Of a DNA stretch of 64,000 nucleotides, positions 45,005 to 52,474 are shown in pieces. A program made the position numbers and the translations under genes. The stretch is taken from positions 35,943 through 99,942 of the forward strand of contig NZ_LZDE01000344.1 in the NCBI RefSeq assembly GCF_002009015.1, given 5' to 3'. The notes beneath the pieces are model-generated. The model was not told the DNA's origin. It saw only the letters and a list, made by a program, of their open reading frames with translations, and searched no databases. The stretch's first letter is position 1, and each line of letters begins with the position of its first letter. The DNA comes from Microbulbifer mangrovi. GTDB lineage: Bacteria > Pseudomonadota > Gammaproteobacteria > Pseudomonadales > Cellvibrionaceae.

Positions 45005-45676
45005 GCCAGCGGCGAAATCTGCGGCCCAACGCGCCGCTGTTACTAGTTGCCGATATAACACTGCGCGTTTTTCTACCTCAATTTCTGGAAAACCCCGAAA
45101 TTTCGTTTTTTCTGCCCCCGTGAGACCTTGACAAGTTTTTTTCCACATGAAGGGGGTGCCTGTGAATTTATCTGACAGGTCCGCTTTAGTTGGTACGGAA
45201 ATGCCGAAAAATGGCGTAAAGCACTGATTTTAAAGGGGTAAAAGTGATGGGCCAAAAAGTGCCCAAATTGCTGGGGGCGAGAGCTTGTGCGGCTTGGGGT
45301 GCGCTTTTTCAGATTCATGCACAAAGTTATCCACAGATCTTGTGGAAGAGTGAATTACACCGGATTACACCGGTAGCGCACGGTTTCTGGCTGCAGAGTT
45401 TGAAATCACTCGCGTGAATGCCCGAGAAGATTTCACATGAGTGTGGTAGTGGTCATCGTAGTGGGTGGATGAAAGTGTGTGCTGTTTTACCTGCCTCGGC
45501 CAGAATGCACAACACGTCAAATTTGGGAAATAGGCGGTAGACCTGTAGAGACTTTGCGCATAGTCTTCGTGCCCATGGCGAACCCGGTTCAGCTTACAGT
45601 CAGTTACTGCGAGTGATACTGGGATCAATAGCCGGATATTTCCCCGTTATCAATAAAAGCGTTAGGAGAAGCTTAA
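45005..45676. other. 672-bp intergenic region before the OmpA gene
   Basis: No convincing gene is found. It begins with an 8-bp inverted repeat (CAGCGGCG / CGCCGCTG, 45007-45039) without a T-run. It then holds a DnaA-box-like site (45327-45335) within CCACA-GATCT-TGTGG symmetry, and a 10-bp tandem duplication (ATTACACCGG at 45354-45373). A TTGACA hexamer at 45127-45132 has no good -10 partner. Confidence 0.5.
45327..45335 (+). promoter_or_regulatory. Perfect DnaA-box consensus (TTATCCACA)
   Basis: The nine bases exactly match the high-affinity DnaA box. It is a single copy with no cluster or AT-rich unwinding element, so it is not evidence of an origin by itself. It may titrate DnaA or occur by chance. 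Confidence 0.4.
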
Positions 45677-46327
45677 ATGAAAAAATGGGTAGCAATTCTT
45701 GCCCTGGGCTCACTGGTTGGTTGTACCACCCTCGACCCGTACACCCAGGAAAGTAAAACCAGCAATGCGGCTAAAGGCGCAGGTGCTGGTGCTGTCGCTG
45801 GCGCCATTATTGGTGCGGCGACCTCTAGTAAGAGTGATCGCAAGAAGGGTGCCATCACTGGCGCACTGGGTGGTGCGGCCATCGGCGGTGGTATCGGCTA
45901 CTACATGGACCGCCAGGAAATGGCTCTGCGCCAGCGCCTGGAAGGTACCGGTGTACGTGTTCAGCGTGAGGGCGACAACATCCGCCTGATCATGCCGGGC
46001 AACATTACCTTCGCGACCAGCCGTTTCGAAATCCGCTCCGATTTCTACGACACCCTGGATTCTGTGGTGCTGGTACTGAAGGAGTTTGATAAGACTGCAA
46101 TTCGCGTTAGCGGCCACACCGATAGCACTGGTTCCGACGTAACCAATCAGACTCTGAGTGAGCGTCGCGCCGAATCTGTTGCCAACTTCTTTGCTACCCG
46201 TGGCGTCGCCGCCGGCCGGGTACAGGCAGTGGGCTACGGTGAGCGTTATCCAATCGCAAGCAATGATTCCGACGCCGGTCGTCAGGCCAACCGTCGTGTG
46301 GAGCTGGAATTACTTCCGCTTCAGTAG
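45677..46327 (+). CDS. OmpA-family lipoprotein with glycine zipper
   Basis: This 216-residue lipoprotein has a signal peptide with lipobox LVGC (Cys16). A glycine-zipper segment (AAKGAGAGAVAGAIIGAATSS … GAITGALGGAAIGGGIG, residues about 33-75) is followed by an OmpA-like peptidoglycan-binding domain (residues about 100-216, with FEIRSDFYDTLD, HTDSTGSDVTNQTLSERRAE and NRRVELEL). It probably tethers the outer membrane to peptidoglycan, like YiaD/Pal-type proteins. The site TTAGGAGAAG precedes the ATG. Confidence 0.92.
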   Translation: MKKWVAILALGSLVGCTTLDPYTQESKTSNAAKGAGAGAVAGAIIGAATSSKSDRKKGAITGALGGAAIGGGIGYYMDRQEMALRQRLEGTGVRVQREGDNIRLIMPGNITFATSRFEIRSDFYDTLDSVVLVLKEFDKTAIRVSGHTDSTGSDVTNQTLSERRAESVANFFATRGVAAGRVQAVGYGERYPIASNDSDAGRQANRRVELELLPLQ

Positions 46328-46336
46328 CAAGATAAG

Positions 46337-46359
46337 AGGGCGCTTCGGCGCCCTTTTTT
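46337..46359 (+). terminator. Rho-independent terminator after the OmpA-family gene
   Basis: The stem AGGGCGC / GCGCCCT with a TTCG tetraloop is followed by TTTTTT. Confidence 0.93.
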
Positions 46360-46389
46360 ATTGCGCGGAATTCACGACAGGGGAAAGCT

Positions 46390-46965
46390 ATGCCGGGTAT
46401 GTCCTTCCGAGTTCGGGGATGGGGTTCGGTTGGGGGCGCGCTCCGATCAATTCTACTGCTAAGCCTGCTGTCGCCAACGGCGCTGTTGTATGCAGACGAG
46501 GTGGATACCGATACCGGCGTATCTTCTGCAGCGCTCGCGAGTGGTTCGCACGAGACAGATGCGGACAGTCGCGCGCGGAATAGCGAGAACGATGGTGGGC
46601 CGGAGTTATTGGATGCCGCGGTGCAGGATCGTATAGCAACCTCGGAGCTGGTGGCGCAGGTGAAAATCACTGGGGTTCACCGCATGATCGACAATGCCCT
46701 TTCCGAACCGGGTATGGTGGCCATTCTCGGCTATGTGTATTCCGGCGTTACGGAAAAAATCTGGAAAGGGGCGCCTACCAATCTGGTTGCATTCCGGCTG
46801 ACACTGGATGACTGCGACCGCAAACTCGAGCGGGGCGAACATTATTTGATCTTCGCCAAAGTGGATACTCAGGGGCGTCTGCAGCTCGCCAGTTGCGAAG
46901 CTGCCGTGGCGGGTGCCGATGCCGCCGGCCTGTTGGGACAGCTGGACCGCTACTACCAGGGGTAG
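46390..46965 (+). CDS. Exported protein with NTR/TIMP-like domain
   Basis: This 191-residue protein has a basic, hydrophobic N-terminal signal (ALRSILLLSLLSPTALLYA) and then about 45 residues of acidic, low-complexity linker. A compact domain follows (residues about 85-180) with the pattern VAQVKITGVHRM … VYSGVTEKIWKGAP … CDRKLERGEHYLIFAKVD … ASCEAAV. Two cysteines and the GxxYLIFA motif resemble netrin/TIMP-like OB-fold domains common in exported bacterial proteins of unknown role. It lacks a clear partner. Confidence 0.62.
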   Translation: MPGMSFRVRGWGSVGGALRSILLLSLLSPTALLYADEVDTDTGVSSAALASGSHETDADSRARNSENDGGPELLDAAVQDRIATSELVAQVKITGVHRMIDNALSEPGMVAILGYVYSGVTEKIWKGAPTNLVAFRLTLDDCDRKLERGEHYLIFAKVDTQGRLQLASCEAAVAGADAAGLLGQLDRYYQG

Positions 46966-47300
46966 TCAGCGGGACGGTACCTTTTATTCTTCCATCCACT
47001 TGTGCCCGGCACCAGCCGATATAGACCTCCTCTAAATATGCCCCGGTCTAGATAGAACAATAAATACTTGAATGTGGGAACAATGTTCCTTGAATTGCGC
47101 CGGTTGAAGATTATTCTTATCAGTATTGGCGCCGCCTTCTTCTACGATGATGGTTTTTGCGAAACCGGTAGCAGCGTCAACCAGTAGCGATAGGGCGCAA
47201 TAGCCGCAGGGCTACGTAGCCGGAAGTCGTTCCGCTGCAACCACAGGGTTGAGTCCACTCGTTCTGAACTCTCTACAACCGACTAGGGGTCATTGGGTAT
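46966..47300. other. 335-bp intergenic region
   Basis: There is no coding content. It includes an imperfect GC-rich segment (47190-47260) with local inverted repeats, but I could not fold it into a tRNA or a known riboswitch. Confidence 0.4.
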
Positions 47301-47741
47301 ATGAAGAAATTACTGTTACCACTGATTATTCTGCTGTTAATCATCGGGTACTTTATGTCGCAGAAATCGGACGACTCCGTCGGTGATGCCTACGACAATA
47401 TGGAGAAACCCGCCAACGAAAGCACAATGCCTGATTCATCCACGCCACCGGACATGGACTCGGATCCGACCATGCCTCAGGAAAGTGATGACGTGGCGCC
47501 GACCACCGATGATCCGCAGAGCTCAGACAGCTCCCTGATGGATGAAACCAAAGACGCTGCCCGGGATACCGGTGAAGCGGTCAAGGACGCCGCGGAAGAC
47601 GCTGGCGACGTGATCAAGGATGCCGCCGATGATGCCGGTGATGCGCTGAAAGACGCTGGTGAGGCGACAAAAGATGCCGCCGAGGACGCCATGGATAAAC
47701 TTCGTGGCGACGAGGAAAAAACGGATGAGGAGCCCCAGTAG
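47301..47741 (+). CDS. Membrane-anchored acidic protein with amphipathic 11-mer repeats
   Basis: This 146-residue protein has an N-terminal membrane anchor (KKLLLPLIILLLIIGYFM, residues 2-19). It is followed by an extremely acidic, Pro/Ser/Asp-rich linker (23-80) and then tandem Ala/Asp/Lys segments of about 11 residues (KDAAEDAGDVI, KDAADDAGDAL, KDAGEATKDAA). The latter resemble LEA- or apolipoprotein-like amphipathic helices that bind membranes or protect proteins under desiccation or osmotic stress. No homologous family can be named with certainty. The gene has its own terminator. Confidence 0.72.
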   Translation: MKKLLLPLIILLLIIGYFMSQKSDDSVGDAYDNMEKPANESTMPDSSTPPDMDSDPTMPQESDDVAPTTDDPQSSDSSLMDETKDAARDTGEAVKDAAEDAGDVIKDAADDAGDALKDAGEATKDAAEDAMDKLRGDEEKTDEEPQ

Positions 47742-47773
47742 TAAGCACATGATTGCTGGACGTCACCTCGAGA

Positions 47774-47807
47774 AAAGGCCGCGACTGGTTCGCGGCCTTT
47801 TTCTTTT
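47774..47807 (+). terminator. Rho-independent terminator after the acidic repeat gene
   Basis: The stem AAAGGCCGCG / CGCGGCCTTT with a seven-base loop is followed by TTCTTTT. It lies inside an apparent longer frame of the next gene, which argues for that gene starting at 47846. Confidence 0.9.
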
Positions 47808-47845
47808 CTACCATTGATAAAGTAGTTACGAATTTGTGTCAGGCG

Positions 47846-48214
47846 ATGATCGAGCACTGTTGGCATCACGACCACGATATTCTGGAAATCCGCCCGGTTG
47901 CGGATCTGAAGCCGGCAGAGTTTCGGGCGCTCGCCGCACAGGTGGATCCGGTGATCTGCCAGCACGGTTATCTCCAAGGGCTATTGATCGATGCCCGCCA
48001 TTACCGGGGTTGGAAAAACTTTGCCGCTCTGGTTTCCCATTGTGTGTTTACCCGCAATCAGCACCGGCACCTGCATCGTATAGCGGTGCTGTCGGACAGT
48101 ACTTTACTGGGCTTCATGCCGCAGTTGCTGAACCACTTTGTGGCGGCGGAAGTTCGCCCGTTTCCCATTGAGGATGAAGCCGCGGCACTGGAATGGTTGA
48201 GCCATCCCGGTTAA
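47846..48214 (+). CDS. SpoIIAA-like (STAS/SEC14-type) domain protein
   Basis: The ATG at 47846 gives 122 residues; the frame extends to 47753 but would run through a terminator hairpin. The sequence matches the SpoIIAA-like family: ILEIRPVADLKPAEFRALAAQVDPVI, then GLLIDARHYRGWKNFAALVSH and HFVAAEVRPFP. These small cytoplasmic alpha/beta proteins recur with membrane- or lipid-related genes; the function is undefined. The ribosome site is weak. Confidence 0.8.
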   Translation: MIEHCWHHDHDILEIRPVADLKPAEFRALAAQVDPVICQHGYLQGLLIDARHYRGWKNFAALVSHCVFTRNQHRHLHRIAVLSDSTLLGFMPQLLNHFVAAEVRPFPIEDEAAALEWLSHPG

Positions 48215-48247
48215 ATTCCCCGCTTTTAGCGATGGATATCCTCCAGC

Positions 48248-49069
48248 ATGTCTCCCACCATGCCTCAAACCATGCAGTTGGCAGTAACCGCCGCGACGGT
48301 AGAATTCTGTGCGCGAGCGGAAGCGCTCGCGGTGCAATTGAACCTCCCGTTTCTCGGTGAATCTCCAGAAAAGCGGATCGAAGATCGGCCTTTTGTGCTC
48401 AAGTGTGGGGAGCAGCTGCAACTGTGCGCGACCGGGCGCAAGGCGCCGGGGCCGGTGGCCGTGGATTTTGTCACCGGCGCCGCGGCCCACCGGCGAAAGT
48501 TTGGCGGAGGCAAGGGCCAGCAGATCGCCAAGGCAATCGGAGTTCGCAGCGGCTTTTATCCGCAGGTACTGGACGCCACGGCGGGTCTTGGGCGGGATGC
48601 ATTCGTTCTGGCGTCATTGGGCTGTGAGGTGCGTATGCTGGAGCGGAACCCGGTGGTTTTTGCGCTGCTGGACGACGGCCTGCGCCGACTGCAGGAAGCG
48701 GCGCAAACGGATAGCGAGCTGGCTGCCATTGCCGCAAACATGCGGTTGGAACCGCGTGTAGAAAGTGCGGCTGCGTGGCTGGCACAGCAGGGGGCAGAAT
48801 CAATCCCGGTGATTTACCTGGACCCAATGTTTCCCAGTCGTGAAAAAAGCGCAAAGGTGAAAAAGGAAATGGTCGCGTTCCACCAGTTGGTGGGCAGCGA
48901 CGAGGACGCAGACAGTCTGTTGGCACCGGCGCTCGCTGCCTGTTATTACCGCACCGTAGTCAAGCGACCGCGCCTGGCCCCTGATCTTGCGGACACGAAA
49001 CCGAACCTGCGTTTCGAGGGAAAGTCCGGTCGCTTTGATGTGTATACCCGGCACGGAGTGCCTGGCTAG
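48248..49069 (+). CDS. rsmJ: 16S rRNA (guanine-1516-N2)-methyltransferase
   Basis: This 273-residue SAM methyltransferase matches RsmJ: VAVDFVTGAAAHRRKFGGGKGQQIAKAIG, motif I LDATAGLGRDAFVLASLG and the active-site motif YLDPMFP. It methylates G1516 of 16S rRNA in helix 45. No strong ribosome site is seen at 48248; ATG 48260 is an alternative. It is convergent with sdaA, with only eight bases between the stop codons. Confidence 0.94.
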   Translation: MSPTMPQTMQLAVTAATVEFCARAEALAVQLNLPFLGESPEKRIEDRPFVLKCGEQLQLCATGRKAPGPVAVDFVTGAAAHRRKFGGGKGQQIAKAIGVRSGFYPQVLDATAGLGRDAFVLASLGCEVRMLERNPVVFALLDDGLRRLQEAAQTDSELAAIAANMRLEPRVESAAAWLAQQGAESIPVIYLDPMFPSREKSAKVKKEMVAFHQLVGSDEDADSLLAPALAACYYRTVVKRPRLAPDLADTKPNLRFEGKSGRFDVYTRHGVPG

Positions 49070-49077
49070 CTTCAACG

Positions 49078-50463
49078 TCAGCAGTTGACGGCATTTACTG
49101 CCAGTCCACCAAGCGACGTTTCCTTGTATTTGCTCTGCATATCGATACCTGTCTGGCGCATGGTCTCTATCACGCTGTCCAGCGGGACGATATGTGCGCC
49201 TGTTCCGCGCAGGGCGAGGCGGGCGGCATTGATGGCCTTCACGGCGCCCATGGTATTGCGCTCGATACAGGGTACCTGGACCAGTCCGCCGATGGGGTCG
49301 CAGGTCAGCCCCAGGTTGTGCTCCATACCGATCTCGGCGGCGTTTTCGATCTGCTGGTTACTGCCCCCCTGAACGGCGGCCAATCCGGCGGAAGCCATTG
49401 AGCAGGCGACACCAATCTCCCCCTGGCAGCCCACCTCGGCGGCGGAAATCGATGCATTTTTTTTGAACAACATGCCAATGGCGCCAGCGGTGAGCATGAA
49501 TTCCACTACCTGATCCTTCAGGTCGCCGTGCTCTTGCGGGTCATGCACAAACTGGACGTAGTAAGCGATGGTGGCCGGAATGACCCCGGCGGCTCCATTC
49601 GTGGGGGCGGTAACAATGCGTCCGCGCGCTGCGTTTTCCTCGTTTACAGCCAGTGCGAACAGGCTCACCCAGTCCAGGATCGACAATCCCTGACGCCGCT
49701 CCTCGTCACTTTGCTTGGAGAGCTCCCGGTAGTGCTCCTCGGCGCGTCGACGCACGCCCAGCCCCCCGGGTAAAACGCCACTCTGATGACATCCCCGCTC
49801 AATGGAAGCTTCCATCACTTCCCAGATATGCCACAGGGCATCTTTGATTTCCTGTTCGCCGCGGAAGGCTTTTTCATTTTCCATGGCCAGCTCGGCTATG
49901 GTCCAGCCGTGCTGTTCGCACAGTGACATCAATTCTTCGGCGGAGCTGAAATCGTAGGGGAGCAGGGTGGCGATCTGTTCGCGATTTTCAAAATCCTCTT
50001 CCGACAGGACAAAGCCGCCGCCAATGGAAAAGTAGCTGCGCTCAAACAGACATTCATCGCCGGCAAACGCCTTGCAGGTCATGCCGTTGGAGTGCTGGGG
50101 CAGGAATTCCTCCTTGTGGAACAGCAGGTCGCGCTCTCGTTCAAAATGGATTGCGCGCAGCCCATTCAGAATCAGCTGCTGGTGCTTGTCGATGCCTGCG
50201 AGCCGTCCGTCAATCGCGTCCACATCGATGGTATCCGGCGCTTCGCCTTCCAGGCCCATTAGCACTGCCATGTCGGTTCCGTGGCCTATACCGGTGAGGG
50301 CCAGTGAGCCGTAAAGATGCACCTCTACACGCTCGGTCTTGGTCAGGTCGCCGCGCTCTTCCAGATCGCACACAAACTGGCGCGCTGCCACCATGGGACC
50401 GACGGTATGGGAACTGGACGGGCCGACGCCTATTTTGAACAGCTCGAAAACACTGATGCTCAT
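49078..50463 (-). CDS. sdaA: L-serine ammonia-lyase, single-chain iron-sulfur type
   Basis: This 461-residue SdaA has the N-terminal beta domain ([19 protein letters not shown]) and the C-terminal alpha domain. The cluster cysteines are visible in [13 protein letters not shown] and [19 protein letters not shown]. It deaminates L-serine to pyruvate using an oxygen-labile 4Fe-4S cluster. The length fits one-chain enzymes of Proteobacteria. There is no neighbouring serine transporter; the gene is followed by a 246-bp gap before cmoB. Confidence 0.96.
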   Translation of the reverse strand: MSISVFELFKIGVGPSSSHTVGPMVAARQFVCDLEERGDLTKTERVEVHLYGSLALTGIGHGTDMAVLMGLEGEAPDTIDVDAIDGRLAGIDKHQQLILNGLRAIHFERERDLLFHKEEFLPQHSNGMTCKAFAGDECLFERSYFSIGGGFVLSEEDFENREQIATLLPYDFSSAEELMSLCEQHGWTIAELAMENEKAFRGEQEIKDALWHIWEVMEASIERGCHQSGVLPGGLGVRRRAEEHYRELSKQSDEERRQGLSILDWVSLFALAVNEENAARGRIVTAPTNGAAGVIPATIAYYVQFVHDPQEHGDLKDQVVEFMLTAGAIGMLFKKNASISAAEVGCQGEIGVACSMASAGLAAVQGGSNQQIENAAEIGMEHNLGLTCDPIGGLVQVPCIERNTMGAVKAINAARLALRGTGAHIVPLDSVIETMRQTGIDMQSKYKETSLGGLAVNAVNC

Positions 50464-50709
50464 GGGGATCCTGAAAATTTTCGCCAGAAGTGTCTGCGCG
50501 GAATCCGCGCCGACAGAGTCAGATATAAGTGTAGTTGTGGGGATGCTGTCTCCTGCACAACGTGCATGGGAAAGCGATGCCGTACACGTTCGCTGAAGGG
50601 CCTGGGCTGTGCAATACGGGGGCGGTAAATCGAGATTTTATTTGGTGCAGCCTGCGGGCCGTGCAACAAACCACTGATTTGCTGCCGGCTGGCGCAGGGA
50701 ATACTGGTG

Positions 50710-51687
50710 TCAGGGGGCGATGGCGGTGATGGTGGCGCGCAGTGGAGCGGGGTGGCCCTCTATGGTTTTGCTGTGGTCTGCAGGGTCCAGGAAGTCCACC
50801 AGGGATTCAAATCGCATCCACTCGGTACTGCGCTGTTCTTCGAGCCTGGTGTGGTCAAGATCGACGGTTTTCACGTCCACAAAGCCGGTTTTGCGCAACC
50901 AGCTTTCCAGAGTGGCGGTGCTGGGGAAGAACCAGACATTGCGCATCTTGGCATAGCGATCTACGGGAACCAGGCATTCGCCGAGCCCGCCGTCGATAAC
51001 CAGGGTTTCCAGCAGCAGCTGGCCGCCGGGACGCAGGGTATCTTTCAGTTCGCGCAGGTGATCCAGGGGAGATCGGCGGTGGTACAGCACGCCCATAGAC
51101 AGGGTGGTGTCAAAAGCGCGCAGATTGGCGGGTAGGGCTTCGATACCTACAGGTACCACATCCACGGGCTTTTCCAGGCCGAGATATTTTTTCAGTGCGT
51201 AAAACTGCGCTACAAACTTGGCGGAGGGATCGATGCCAATCACCCGTCGCGCACCGGCACCGAACTGTCGCCAGCAGTGATAGCCGCTGCCACAGCCGAC
51301 ATCGAGGACCAGTCGGTTTTTCAGGTCATCGAGATGGGGGGCCACCCGGTCCCACTTCCAATCCGAGCGCCACTCGGTATCGATAAAAATATCAAACACC
51401 GTCCAGGGTCCTTTGCGCCATGGATGCAGCTTGTGCAGCTGGGATTCGAGCAAGGCCTTCTGTTCGGCGGTTGCGTCTGCACCGGTACCGATACGCACTT
51501 CGCTGCCGATCTCTGTGGTCGATGGCAGTATATCGGGGAGCGCGTCCAGAGCTGCCTGCCAGTCGGGCAGGTCGCCCCAGCGCGCCGGATTCAAGTTGTC
51601 GGCGATCTGTTGGGGCAGGGAGGTGAGCCAGGGGCGCAGGGCAGGGATATGCTGCAGCCCGGAGTAGAGCGGTGTGTAGTCAATCAT
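50710..51687 (-). CDS. cmoB: tRNA U34 carboxymethyltransferase CmoB
   Basis: CmoB transfers the carboxymethyl group of carboxy-SAM to 5-hydroxyuridine at tRNA position 34. The 325-residue protein has the CmoB lead (WRKGPWTVFDIFIDTEWRSDWKWDR), SAM motif VLDVGCGSGYH, then GIDPSAKFVAQF and SMGVLYHRRSPLDHL. It follows cmoA by nine bases on the same strand, so the donor-making and donor-using enzymes are co-expressed. Confidence 0.97.
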   Translation of the reverse strand: MIDYTPLYSGLQHIPALRPWLTSLPQQIADNLNPARWGDLPDWQAALDALPDILPSTTEIGSEVRIGTGADATAEQKALLESQLHKLHPWRKGPWTVFDIFIDTEWRSDWKWDRVAPHLDDLKNRLVLDVGCGSGYHCWRQFGAGARRVIGIDPSAKFVAQFYALKKYLGLEKPVDVVPVGIEALPANLRAFDTTLSMGVLYHRRSPLDHLRELKDTLRPGGQLLLETLVIDGGLGECLVPVDRYAKMRNVWFFPSTATLESWLRKTGFVDVKTVDLDHTRLEEQRSTEWMRFESLVDFLDPADHSKTIEGHPAPLRATITAIAP

Positions 51688-51696
51688 GGGTACTGC

Positions 51697-52437
51697 TCAG
51701 GCATCCCGCTGCTTGATGGCAATCAAGGATGCGAAATTGAAACACTGGAACCAGACATCGACGCTGCTGAAGCCGACACTTTTCAGGCGGGTGCGGTGGT
51801 CGAAGAGGGTCTCCGGGATGAGTACGTTTTCCAGGGCACTGCGTTTCTGGGCAATTTCCAGTGCGCTGTAGCCATTGGCGGCCTTGAACGAGTGGTGCAG
51901 GTCGATCATCAGTTCCTGGTGATCGTTGTCCGAGAACGCCACTTTTTCCGACAGGATCAGCACGCCACCCGGGCGCAGGCCGTCGTAAATTTTCTGCAGA
52001 ATTTCTTCGCGCTCACTGGTGGGAATGAACTGCAGGGTGAAATTCAGCACCACAACAGAGGCATTCTCCACCTCGACATTCTGCAGGTCATCGCATACCA
52101 GATGCACCGGAATTTGTGCGCTGTCGGCGGCGAGCACGGTACGGGCCCGCTCGATCATCGCCGGTGAGTTGTCCACGGCGATGATTTCACAGTCTGCCGC
52201 CGGAATGCGGTGACGCATTGCCAGCGTCGCCGCACACAGGGAGCTGCCCAGGTCATAGCAGCGACTGCCTGCCTGGGCGTAGCGCTCGGCGAGGGTACCG
52301 ATCATGGCCACAATGGTGGTGTAACCGGGTACCGAGCGTTGGATCATGTCTGGAAAGACTTCTACCACCGACTGATCAAAGCTGAAGCCGGCGACTTCTC
52401 CCAGCGGTTTGGAAAAAATATCGTCTTTCTTGCTCAC
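51697..52437 (-). CDS. cmoA: Carboxy-SAM synthase CmoA
   Basis: CmoA makes carboxy-S-adenosylmethionine from SAM and prephenate. The 246-residue protein has the CmoA start ([35 protein letters not shown]), the segment [16 protein letters not shown] and [12 protein letters not shown]. It is the first gene of the cmoA-cmoB unit and lies 37 bp downstream of the PreP-like gene on the same strand. Confidence 0.97.
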   Translation of the reverse strand: MSKKDDIFSKPLGEVAGFSFDQSVVEVFPDMIQRSVPGYTTIVAMIGTLAERYAQAGSRCYDLGSSLCAATLAMRHRIPAADCEIIAVDNSPAMIERARTVLAADSAQIPVHLVCDDLQNVEVENASVVVLNFTLQFIPTSEREEILQKIYDGLRPGGVLILSEKVAFSDNDHQELMIDLHHSFKAANGYSALEIAQKRSALENVLIPETLFDHRTRLKSVGFSSVDVWFQCFNFASLIAIKQRDA

Positions 52438-52474
52438 TGCGGTTTTCTCGCCGTTCTCGATTTATCGTATGTCT

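Noticed and set aside
45007..45039. Inverted repeat after slyX as a terminator
   Set aside because: The stem is real (8 bp) but has a 17-base loop and no T-run, so I do not call it a terminator.
45365..45628. 87-residue minus-strand frame in the OmpA leader region
   Set aside because: It has no recognisable family, no start signal and atypical composition; treated as chance.
47190..47260. Possible tRNA-like segment (GGTTGAGTCC near the end)
   Set aside because: No acceptor stem, anticodon arm or D-arm can be assembled around it.
47753..47845. N-terminal extension of the SpoIIAA-like protein
   Set aside because: The extension is formed by a strong terminator hairpin of the preceding gene, so translation from there is unlikely.
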